Below are positions 32,842-40,800 of a stretch of DNA of 42,951 nucleotides, piece after piece. How positions within the stretch are numbered: position 1 is the first letter of the stretch; every line of letters begins with the position of its first letter. Under the pieces are notes generated by a model, which searched no databases, had not been told where the DNA came from, and saw only the letters and a list, made by a program, of their open reading frames with translations. The stretch comes from CAZYSK01 sp964649415 (lineage in GTDB: Bacteria > Chloroflexota > Anaerolineae > B4-G1). The stretch lies in NCBI GenBank assembly GCA_964649415.1, contig CAZYSK010000050.1, positions 1 through 42,951 of the forward strand. Direction: 5' to 3'. A program made the translations under genes and the position numbers.

Positions 32842-34092
32842 ATGGGACGCCGTGTGCTGTGGCTGATTGTGGGCATCGCGGGTATCGTTCTGATACCGCT
32901 TGGCCTGGGCGGCGGACTGGTGGTACTGACGCTGGTCCCCGCCAGCGGTGGGACGTTGACCGCAGCCGATGCCCTGCCAGCGGCAGCGATGGCGGCGCTA
33001 GGTCTCGGCTTGGGTGTGCCGTTGGTGCTGCACGGGTGGGCCGGTGTGCGGGCGCAGGTCTCTCGCCCGTTCAATCCGGCCCACATTGGGTGGTTGTGGC
33101 TTGCGCTGGTGCTTCTCATTGGCCTCGGAGCGGCGATCGGCGTGCTGCCTTGGGCATCTCCCCTTTTCCTGGCTCCCATCCACGTCCTGGTGATGGCTTT
33201 GCCGCCACTGATCATGCTGTGGGTCGTTGGGCGGGCATTGGATGGGACGGGAGGCGGCTGGCGTGAGGTCGTGGTCGCCGTGGCCGGTGGTGGCGTGCTG
33301 GGTATGGGGGCCTCTCTCATCGGGGAAGTATTGGTTGTCGTCACAGTTGTGGCGTTCGTAGCTCTGGTGGCCTCGACGGTGCCGGGCGGTCCGGAGCGCA
33401 TCGCTGCGCTGGCGAGGGACCTGAGGGATCCGGCCTGGCAAGGTGATTCGTCCAATCTGTTCGAGTTGCTGCTTTCGCCTGCGGCTGTCATCTGCATTCT
33501 TGGGGTCTTCTCCATCCTCGTTCCGCTGATCGAAGAGTCCTGCAAGACGCTGGCTGCCGGTGTAGTGGCTCGTTGGATTCGCCCTCACGCCGCTCGCGCT
33601 TTTCTATGGGGTGTGGCTGGCGGGGCTGGATTCGCGCTGGTGGAGAACATGTTCAGCGGCGCGTTGGGCGGTGTTGAGGGGTGGGCGCTCGGTGCCGTGG
33701 CGCGGTTCGGTACAAGCGTCATGCACTGCCTCACGGGCGGGCTGGTTGGCTGGGGCTGGGGGCAACTCTGGACACGGCGACGTCCCAGGTATCTGTTGGG
33801 AGCATACGCGGCCGCCGTGGCCGTCCATGGGCTGTGGAACACGGCGGCTATGGGTGTGGTACTGCTGGGTGCCCGTGCGTGGATCCATGAGGGCCGGGGC
33901 ACCTCGCTAGCCGTTGCGGGCACCGGCATGATGGCGCTCACGGTGCTGGCCGTGTTGGTGACGGTGCTGTTTGTCTTTGCGTTGTCTTTCGCCGGACGGA
34001 GGCTCGCGGCGACGGCGGAACACGCCGCTCACGAGCTCGCTCACCTGGAGGACGTGGCCATCCCCAGATCCTCTGGGGTATCGCAGATCTGA
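32842..34092 (+). CDS. PrsW-family glutamic-type intramembrane protease
   Basis: 416 residues with about ten membrane spans. PrsW/CAAX-like motifs are present: 'PLIEESCKTLAAGVVA' (the EExxK motif), 'GVAGGAGFALVENMF' (second conserved Glu) and the later 'VHGLWNTAAMG' (His). In Bacillus, PrsW makes the first cut of an anti-sigma factor; here the substrate is unknown and no anti-sigma gene is near. The N-terminal half adds extra membrane segments. It starts 22 bases after the selenoprotein gene and is probably on the same transcript. Confidence 0.85.
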   Translation: MGRRVLWLIVGIAGIVLIPLGLGGGLVVLTLVPASGGTLTAADALPAAAMAALGLGLGVPLVLHGWAGVRAQVSRPFNPAHIGWLWLALVLLIGLGAAIGVLPWASPLFLAPIHVLVMALPPLIMLWVVGRALDGTGGGWREVVVAVAGGGVLGMGASLIGEVLVVVTVVAFVALVASTVPGGPERIAALARDLRDPAWQGDSSNLFELLLSPAAVICILGVFSILVPLIEESCKTLAAGVVARWIRPHAARAFLWGVAGGAGFALVENMFSGALGGVEGWALGAVARFGTSVMHCLTGGLVGWGWGQLWTRRRPRYLLGAYAAAVAVHGLWNTAAMGVVLLGARAWIHEGRGTSLAVAGTGMMALTVLAVLVTVLFVFALSFAGRRLAATAEHAAHELAHLEDVAIPRSSGVSQI

Positions 34093-34110
34093 TCGGTCTT
34101 CCGACGGATG

Positions 34111-34163
34111 CCGGACGCGCGGATTGGCGCACGATCAGCGTCCGGACATCTGACTTGTCAGGT
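34111..34163. terminator. Hairpins between convergent prsW-like and dedA-like genes
   Basis: CCGGACGC (34111-34118) pairs with GCGTCCGG (34138-34145); directly after it ATCTGAC (34148-34154) pairs with GTCAGGT (34157-34163) with one G-U pair. Two stacked hairpins at the meeting point of convergent genes could act as a bidirectional terminator, though no U-run is present. Confidence 0.4.
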
Positions 34164-34808
34164 CTGGGCTGACTCCGAAGGGCGTTGGGCGTGCTTGATG
34201 TGCCGGTAGACGTAGTACGCAAAGCCGCCCAGTAGCACGATGGCGATGGGGATATCGAAAGGGCGCATATAGGCGCGAATGAGTTCCCATTGAGAGCCGA
34301 ACCAATGGCCGGCTGCCGCCAGCGCCCCGCACCAGAGGAAGGATCCTACGAACGTGAACACGGTGAAGCGTAACAGGGGTGTCTTCACGACTCCAGCAGG
34401 AAAGGAGATGAACGTGCGCACGATGGGCAGCAGGCGCGAGATGAAGGCCGCCCAATCGCCCCAGCGCTCGAACCATCGGTCCGCCTGTTCCAGGTCGTGC
34501 TCGGAGATAAGGATGTAGCGTCCATACTTCTCCAACAGAGGGCGGCCGCCGTAGTAGCCGAGGGCGTAGGAGCCGATAGAGCCCAATGTACAACCCAATG
34601 CGCCGCATACACCTCCCAGGAGCACGGCGTGCCACAGGCCGAGGCCACTCTGTTGCACCAGCATCCAGCCAGCCAGGGGCATGGTCACCTCGCTCGGAAT
34701 GGGGATATTGGCGCTCTCCAGTGCCATGATGATGACGACGCCAGGCCAACGGATGGCGTGAAGGACGGTTTCCAGGAATGCTACGACAGCTTGTTCAAAG
34801 GCTTCCAC
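34158..34808 (-). CDS. DedA/VTT-domain family membrane protein
   Basis: About 216 residues from GTG 34808; a TTG at 34829 is the other choice but would begin almost at the predicted transcription start. DedA hallmarks: 'ALESANIPIPSEVTMPLAGW' (E-x-x-x-P-x-P-x-E-like re-entrant loop), 'GSIGSYALGYYGGRPLLEKYG', and 'FISRLLPIVRTFISFPAGVV' (F-x-R-x-x-P-x-x-R). DedA proteins are thought to move lipids (for instance undecaprenyl phosphate) across the membrane. Its promoter is divergent from that of the roadblock cluster. Confidence 0.92.
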   Translation of the reverse strand: MEAFEQAVVAFLETVLHAIRWPGVVIIMALESANIPIPSEVTMPLAGWMLVQQSGLGLWHAVLLGGVCGALGCTLGSIGSYALGYYGGRPLLEKYGRYILISEHDLEQADRWFERWGDWAAFISRLLPIVRTFISFPAGVVKTPLLRFTVFTFVGSFLWCGALAAAGHWFGSQWELIRAYMRPFDIPIAIVLLGGFAYYVYRHIKHAQRPSESAQT

Positions 34809-34844
34809 TTGCTTACAATTTCCTTTCAAGAGATATGGGTGGCA

Positions 34845-34873
34845 ATTATAGCATTATGGCGGAGGGGTGGCAA
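34845..34873 (-). promoter_or_regulatory. Sigma70-type promoter of the dedA-like gene
   Basis: Minus strand: TTGCCA (34873-34868), 17-base spacer, TATAAT (34850-34845). Transcription would start near 34838. Confidence 0.7.
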
Positions 34874-34891
34874 GCGCGTGACGGTCCGCAT

Positions 34892-34920
34892 TTGACAATT
34901 CGCATGATGTGTGGTAATCT
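34892..34920 (+). promoter_or_regulatory. Sigma70-type promoter of the roadblock/V4R/response regulator cluster
   Basis: TTGACA (34892-34897), 17-base spacer, TAATCT (34915-34920). The start of transcription falls near 34927, 56 bases before the ATG. It is divergent from the dedA promoter, 20 bases away. Confidence 0.72.
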
Positions 34921-34982
34921 CGCCAGCGTATAGGCACGCCGAAGCACGTCAGTGTCAGGGGTACATGTCTAAGGAGGCACCA

Positions 34983-35363
34983 ATGGCAGAGAGACCTCGT
35001 ACTGAACGCCTCGTGAGGCGCTTGCAGGAACTGCAAATGAACACCCCAGATGTCGAAGCGACGGCCATTGTGAGCGTAGATGGGCTTACAATGGCCTCTT
35101 CTCTCCCAGGAGGAGTGGAAGAGGATCGTGTCTCCGCGATGTCCGCCGCAATGCTCTCCTTGGGCGAGCGCATCGCCAGTGAATTAGGGCGCGGGATGCT
35201 CGATGAAGTGTACGTCAAAGGAGAGCATGGCTACGTTGTTCTCCGCGCCGTTGGCGAGGAGGCGGTGCTGACCGTGTTGGCCCGCCAGCAGACCAAACTT
35301 GGCTTGCTCTTTCTGGATATGCGCCGCGCGTCGGAGGACCTGGCTACCATCCTTGAAGCCTAG
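34983..35363 (+). CDS. Roadblock/LC7 domain protein
   Basis: 126 residues from ATG 34983, preceded by AAGGAGG. A single roadblock/LC7 fold: 'LVRRLQELQMNTPDVEATAI' helix, then 'VSVDGLTMASSLPGGVEEDR', 'AAMLSLGERIASELGRG' and 'EHGYVVLRAVGEEAVLTVL'. In bacteria such proteins (MglB-like) bind and regulate small GTPases or act as sensors on membranes; no GTPase is in this window. It is the first gene of a cluster with a V4R protein and a response regulator, so it most likely belongs to a signalling module. Confidence 0.88.
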   Translation: MAERPRTERLVRRLQELQMNTPDVEATAIVSVDGLTMASSLPGGVEEDRVSAMSAAMLSLGERIASELGRGMLDEVYVKGEHGYVVLRAVGEEAVLTVLARQQTKLGLLFLDMRRASEDLATILEA

Positions 35364-35392
35364 TAGACGAAGTACCAGAAGGAGGGCGCAAA

Positions 35393-36025
35393 GTGCCACG
35401 GATTGAAGCAAGTGGGTATTACTATCCGAACATCGTTGCCCGTGTCTACCTCGAAGCGATGGAGGAGATCATGGGCAAGAATGGACTGAACGCGATTCTC
35501 AACCTGGCTGGCCTGTCGCACTTGATCGACAACTACCCCCCGGCCGACTTGAGTAAGGCTTTCGATTTCGCGGACTTCTCTGCGCTGAATGGGGCCTTGG
35601 AGGAGATGTACGGGCCACGCGGAGGACGAGGCTTGCAGTTGCGGAGCGGGCGGGCTGTCTTTGCGAGAGGGCTTCAGGGGCTGGGGGCACTCTCCGGGGT
35701 GAGCGACCTGGCCTTCAAGGTGTTGCCACTGGGTGCTAAGCTGAAGGCCGGCATTCCGGCAATGGCGAAAGTGTTCACTCAGGTCAGCGATCAAAAGAGC
35801 ACCGTCGAGGATCGCGGTGAGTACTACGCCTATATCATGACGCCATGCCCGGTATGCTGGGGGCGCACCGCCGACCGGCCGATCTGCTTTGCAGGTAAGG
35901 GCCTGCTAGAGGAAGGGCTGCATTGGGTCAGCGGGGGCCGCAAGTTTCGGGTCGAGGAGATTGAGTGCGTGGCCATGGGTGGGAAGACTTGCACATACGC
36001 CATTTATAAGGAACCGATAGGATAG
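35393..36025 (+). CDS. V4R (4-vinyl reductase) domain protein
   Basis: 210 residues from GTG 35393, 29 bases after the roadblock stop. The C-terminal two thirds are a V4R domain: 'GLQLRSGRAVFARGLQGLG' and the Cys-rich 'TPCPVCWGRTADRPICFAGKG' and 'ECVAMGGKTCTYAIYKEP', with five Cys that probably bind metal. V4R domains sense small hydrophobic molecules and regulate partner proteins; the ligand here is unknown. Neighbouring roadblock and response regulator genes suggest a sensory role rather than chlorophyll synthesis. Confidence 0.85.
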   Translation: MPRIEASGYYYPNIVARVYLEAMEEIMGKNGLNAILNLAGLSHLIDNYPPADLSKAFDFADFSALNGALEEMYGPRGGRGLQLRSGRAVFARGLQGLGALSGVSDLAFKVLPLGAKLKAGIPAMAKVFTQVSDQKSTVEDRGEYYAYIMTPCPVCWGRTADRPICFAGKGLLEEGLHWVSGGRKFRVEEIECVAMGGKTCTYAIYKEPIG

Positions 36026-36076
36026 GCCTGCTAAACCAGGCCGTCCCTCGTATGGGCGAGGGTGGAGGTTGAGAAC

Positions 36077-36955
36077 GTGGCAGGAGCTCCTCATATTCTC
36101 ATTGTGGAGGATCAGGCCAACACGGCTGAGATGCTGACCTCTTACTTCCGGGCGCAGGGCTACGAGGTCACGACGGTGGGTTTCGGGAAAGACGCATTGG
36201 CTTTCATTGACCAGACCATCCCTGACCTCGTGATGTTGGACATACGCTTGCCCGATATTGATGGCTACGAAGTGTGCAACTACCTTCACGCTCACCGGCG
36301 CACTGAACACGTCCCGGTCATCTTTCTGACAGAGAGGCGAGAACGCAAGGACAGGTTGACGGGGTTGAGACTCGGTGCCGTGGATTACGTCACCAAACCC
36401 TTCGACGTCCAGGAATTGCGCCTGAGGGTGCGCAACGTGCTACGGCGTTCCAACCTGGAGCAGCTTTCGCATCCCATCACCGGCTTGCCGGCTGCCTCAT
36501 TGGCCGATGAGCGTTTGCGCGAACTGTTGACCGGTACGGGCTGGGCGGTGCTCTCTGTGGGCCTGGGGGGCCTGAGGGGGTTCGCGGACAGCTATGGATT
36601 CGTGGCTCGGGACGACGTGGTACGCGCCGTGGCGCTCATGCTGAACCACGTCGTGAGCGAAAGCCGGGATCCAGGCGCGTTTGTGGGCCACCTGGACGAC
36701 ACGAATCTCTTTGTCGTACTCGTGCCGGATCAGGTTGGACAGATTCAGGAGGCTCTCACGGTGCGCCTGAAAGAGGCCATGGCTTTCTTCTACCCCCGGG
36801 CGGATTGGGAGGCCGGCCAAAAGGATCCGGAAGCGGATCTGCCGCACCTGAGCGTCACTTTGGGTGTGCTTGAGTCCTCTGATGGCACGTTCGACAGTCT
36901 GAAGGACTTGAGGCAGGCTCTACTTGAGGCCCAGAAAAGCAAGATTCAAGTTTAG
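36077..36955 (+). CDS. Response regulator with degenerate GGDEF-like output domain
   Basis: About 292 residues from GTG 36077, with GGAGG at 36064-36068; the GTG at 36062 is less likely. REC domain (about residues 5-120): acidic pocket 'LIVEDQAN', phosphoacceptor Asp in 'DLVMLDIRLPDIDGYEV', and Lys in 'VDYVTKPFD'. The second domain begins 'HPITGLPAASLADERL', like GGDEF domains, but where GG(D/E)EF should be it has 'GHLDDTNLFVVLV', so it probably does not make cyclic di-GMP and may only bind. No histidine kinase is adjacent. It is the third gene of the roadblock/V4R cluster. Confidence 0.85.
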   Translation: MAGAPHILIVEDQANTAEMLTSYFRAQGYEVTTVGFGKDALAFIDQTIPDLVMLDIRLPDIDGYEVCNYLHAHRRTEHVPVIFLTERRERKDRLTGLRLGAVDYVTKPFDVQELRLRVRNVLRRSNLEQLSHPITGLPAASLADERLRELLTGTGWAVLSVGLGGLRGFADSYGFVARDDVVRAVALMLNHVVSESRDPGAFVGHLDDTNLFVVLVPDQVGQIQEALTVRLKEAMAFFYPRADWEAGQKDPEADLPHLSVTLGVLESSDGTFDSLKDLRQALLEAQKSKIQV

Positions 36956-37011
36956 CACGTAGACTCGGTTATGGTGCGGGTTTGTCAAGGGTGCGGCGTT
37001 GTGCCCTCTGG

Positions 37012-37084
37012 CAACCTGGCCCAGACTCCGGCTGGCAGGGTTGTGGCCCCTTCCACCGCAAAGGGAAGCGAAGTGGCTTAGGCC
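37012..37084 (+). other. Structured intergenic region before the glycosyltransferase gene
   Basis: In the 162-base gap 36956-37117, CAACC (37012-37016) can pair with GGTTG (37039-37043), and GGCC...CCAC (37045-37056) with GTGG...GGCC (37073-37084), forming two nested hairpins. I do not recognise a known riboswitch. It could be a terminator of the previous cluster or a leader element. Confidence 0.3.
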
Positions 37085-37117
37085 CTGTATCTGTCCGGGG
37101 TTTTTCTGTCAATAGGA

Positions 37118-37867
37118 ATGCCGGTGAAACTGACTGTCGTTATCCCCACGTACAATGAGGCCGACAACGTGCGGCCTATGACCGAGGCGTTGCTCGATCT
37201 GGATATCGCCGCTTTGGACATCCTGATCGTGGACGATGAATCCCCCGATGGCACGGGCCTGATCGCCGATGAGTTGGCCGCTCAGTATCCCGGTCGGGTG
37301 CACGTGCTGCACCGTAGCGGCCCTCGCGGTCTGGGGCGGGCGTATCTGGCGGGGTTCCGTTGGGCTCTGGCACACGGTGCAGATCTGGTCGTCCAGATGG
37401 ACTGCGACTTCTCCCATTCGCCCGAGTATGTTCCGCAATTCCTGGAGCACGTTCGTGACTACGACGTGGTCGTCGGCTCGCGCTACGTAGAAGGGGGCAA
37501 GACGGACGAGGACTGGAGCTGGGGGCGTTGGTTGCTTTCTTGGTGGGCCAACAGCATCTACACGCGGTTGATCCTGGGATGCAAGGCCAAGGACGCCACG
37601 GCGGGTTTCAAGTGCTGGCGGCGGGAGACGCTGGAGGGCATGGACTTGGACCGGATCCAGTCGGAGGGCTACGTCTTTCAGGTGGAGATGGCCTACGTGG
37701 CCGAGCGGCTGGGCTATCGGGTGTTGGAGATTCCCATCTACTTCGAGGATCGGCGTGTGGGGCGCTCGAAGATGACGATGCCGGTCAAGATAGAGGCGGC
37801 ACTGCGGGTGTGGAAGCTGCGCTGGCGCTACCGTCATCTGCGGCCCAGTGACCGATTATCCGCATGA
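37118..37867 (+). CDS. Polyprenol (dolichol)-phosphate mannosyltransferase-like GT2
   Basis: 249 residues. GT-A fold family 2: 'VIPTYNEADNVRPM', 'ILIVDDESPDGTG', 'RGLGRAYLAGFRWAL', the DxD-type 'QMDCDFSHSPEYV', 'VVGSRYVEGG', and 'DATAGFKCWRRETLEGMD' and 'FEDRRVGRSKM'. This is the soluble, single-domain dolichol-phosphate mannose synthase type with no C-terminal membrane spans. It would load mannose or a similar sugar onto polyprenol phosphate on the inner face of the membrane. It overlaps the next gene by ATGA; the pair would supply and use lipid-linked sugar, consistent with cell-surface glycan making. Confidence 0.92.
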   Translation: MPVKLTVVIPTYNEADNVRPMTEALLDLDIAALDILIVDDESPDGTGLIADELAAQYPGRVHVLHRSGPRGLGRAYLAGFRWALAHGADLVVQMDCDFSHSPEYVPQFLEHVRDYDVVVGSRYVEGGKTDEDWSWGRWLLSWWANSIYTRLILGCKAKDATAGFKCWRRETLEGMDLDRIQSEGYVFQVEMAYVAERLGYRVLEIPIYFEDRRVGRSKMTMPVKIEAALRVWKLRWRYRHLRPSDRLSA

Positions 37868-40800
37868 GCCGCCTGAAGCGCAGCGGCGTGTGGCTCGATC
37901 TGGCCATTATCGTCCTGTTGCTCCTGTTGCCGCTTCTGTTGTTTGCGCCGGTGGCGCTGGGGCACAGGACGTTGCTGCCGGCCGATTCCCTTTTCCTCTT
38001 TGAGCCTTACCGCACGGCTGCCTGGGGCGGGTCCTCTGAGGTCCCCGAAATCGCGGGAGTGGCCTTTCCCCACAATCACCTGATCTCCGACCTGATCCTG
38101 GAGAACTACGCCTGGAAGCGCTTCCTGGTAGAGGCGCTCCGGGGGCAGAGCCTCCCGCTCTGGGACCCATACGTCTTTGCCGGCCATCCTTTCCTGGCTA
38201 ACGGGCAGCACTCGGCGCTCTATCCCCTCAGTGTGGTCTTCTACGTCCTTCCCCTGTGGCGCGCCTATGGGGTGTTCGCCTGGCTGCAATTGGGGCTGGC
38301 AGGCGCGTTTGCGTATCTCTTCGCCCGCGTCTTGGGGATCCGCCGCCTGGGCGGTCTCATCGCCGGGATCACGTTTCAATTCAGCGGCTTCATGCTCGTG
38401 TCGGTGGTGCACCCGATGATCATCGCGGCGGCGTCGTGGCTGCCCTTCATCCTGGCGATGATTGAGTTGCTGGTGCAACAGCGACCGGCCCTGGGGCGAC
38501 GACCGGCGACGCTGCCCTGGGCGCTCCTGGGAGCGCTGGGACTGGGTTGCCAGATGCTGGCCGGTCATGCCGAGAACACGTACTTCGTCCTGCTGGTGAC
38601 CGCGCTGTACGTGGCGTGGCGTCTGGCGTACCTGTTCGTCCGTTCCCTCGTCGAGGGGCGGGGGGGAAAGCTTGCGTTGAAGCGGCTGGCGCGGCCTGTG
38701 CTCTGGGTGGCGCTGATGGTGGTCCTGGGGCTGGCGCTGGGGGCCGTGCAGTTCGTGCCGCTGTACGAGGTGGTCGCCGGGAGCTTCCGGGGCGGGGAAG
38801 CGGCGGCGAGCCTCGAGCAAGTGCGCGGGTGGGCCTACCCGCCGCGGCGACTGATCACCTTCGGTGTGCCTAACTTCTTCGGGAACCCGGCCCACCACGG
38901 CTATTTCGACCTGTTCACCTGGCGCTGGACGCCTGCGCTGGAGTTCGCCGACGGCCAGTACATCGATTGGGGTGTCAAGAACTACGTCGAGGGCGGGGCG
39001 TACCTGGCGCTGCTGCCGCTGTTTCTCGCGCTCATCGCCGTGTTGCGCTGGCTTGGGCCGTATGCCGCGCGTGTCCGGGCCTATCTGTCGCGCACGACGG
39101 GTGACGGGGCACGGTCCCAGGTTTCCAGCGTGGCGGCTGCCGGGCACTCGGTGCCTTTCTTCGCTCTCCTGGCACTCTTTTCGCTGGGGTGCGTCTTTGG
39201 CACGCCCATCTACGCCCTGGTCTATGCGTTGCCGTTGCTCAAGCAGTCCCATTCTCCGTTCCGCTGGGTGTTCCCGCTCACGCTCTCGGTCGCCGTGCTG
39301 GCGGGATTTGGTGCCGGAATGGTGCCGGCGGGCAAATCCCAAGGGTCAAATCCCAAACCCCAAACCCCAAGACCTGGGACAGGGAGGGCGCGGTGGGGGG
39401 GGCGAATCCGCGACCTGGTTCTGCTGGGTACGTCGCCGGCGCTGGAGGCCTGGCTGGCTGCGCTGGCTTTCTGGGGTGGGCTCCTCACGGTGACCGGCCT
39501 GATTCTCAGCCGGGTGCTCTTTGTTCGGGTCGAGTCGCTGGTCGAACGGGCCTTCCGGTCGCTGGCGCTCGCGCCCACTGCCTTTCTTGACCATCGCGCG
39601 TTCTACTCCTACGAGTTCAAGTGGGTTGCGCTCTTCGGCCTGCTGCTGATGGGGACCGGCATCGTCCTGCGCGTGAGTCGCTGCCCCATATTCGTGCGTC
39701 GCCGGCCCGTGTGGGAGTTCCTGGCGGTGGGGCTGTTGGTGTTGGATTTCGTCACGTTCGGCGCGGGGTTCCACGCGGCGGTGGACCCGGCGCTGTTGGA
39801 CTACACGCCGCCGGTCGTGGCGTTCTTGCACCAGGACACGTCCCTGTGGCGCTACGCCACGTTCACGCCTCCCGGTACGACCAAGACGATGAATGCTAAC
39901 GTGGGGATGTTCTACGATCTCCAGTGCGTCGCCGGCTACGACTCCCTCTTCTCCCGGCAATATGCCGAGACCATGGCGCTGATTGAGGAACAGGACGAAC
40001 TGCAGTATAACCGCATTGCCTCGTTCAGCGAGTGGTCGAGCCTCGACAGCCCGCTCCTTGATCTGCTCAACGTCAAGTACGTCATCACCGAGGTAGAGAT
40101 CCCCAATCCCAAGTACCAACTGGTCTACCAGGACGATGCCGTGCGCGTGTATGAGAACCTGGCCGTGGCGCCCCGGGCATTCACGCTCCCGGCGTCGGCG
40201 ACGGTCGAGACGGATGACTTCGCCGCCGCCGTGCAAGTCTACGACCCTCGCCAGTACGTGATATGGGATGCGGGAGACTCGAATCTGGACGGTGGGACCG
40301 CCCAGCCCGCGTCACTCGTCCCGCAGGTGGTGTCGAGCTACGGCATGAACGAGGTTGAGGTGGACGTGCAGACGTCCGAGCGGAGCTGGCTCGTCCTGGC
40401 TGACGCGTATTTCCCCGGTTGGAAAGCGTACGTGCGCCCGCAAGGCGCTGGCGCGGAAATGGAGGAGCAGGCCGAGATCCATCGGGTGAACGGTGTCCTG
40501 CGTGGGGTGCCGGTCGAGGGCGGCGCGTGGACGGTGCGCTTCAAGTATAGCCCTGACAGCGTCAAGGTGGGCGCGTTCGTCAGCTTCATCGCTGGGATGG
40601 CGGTGCTTTTCCTGACCGGCCTGTACGTGTGGCGTTTCTTCTATCGCGAGGAGGACGACGCGAGCACGGTCCGGCGGGTGGCGAAGAACTCGTTGGCCCC
40701 GATTGTGATCAACCTGTTCAGCCGCTCGATCGAGATGGCCTTTGCGGCGCTGATGGCCCGTATCCTCGGGCCGGTGGGCAACGGACGCTACGCCACGGCG

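Noticed and set aside
36956..37117. SAM, cobalamin or cyclic-di-GMP riboswitch in the gap
   Set aside because: A GGCAACC segment recalls SAM elements, but the rest of the known cores could not be matched.
37834..39342. Long antisense frame (502 codons) opposite the YfhO-flippase gene
   Set aside because: Rich in Arg, Gln, His and Pro with no domain; a shadow of GC-rich codon usage of the real gene on the + strand.
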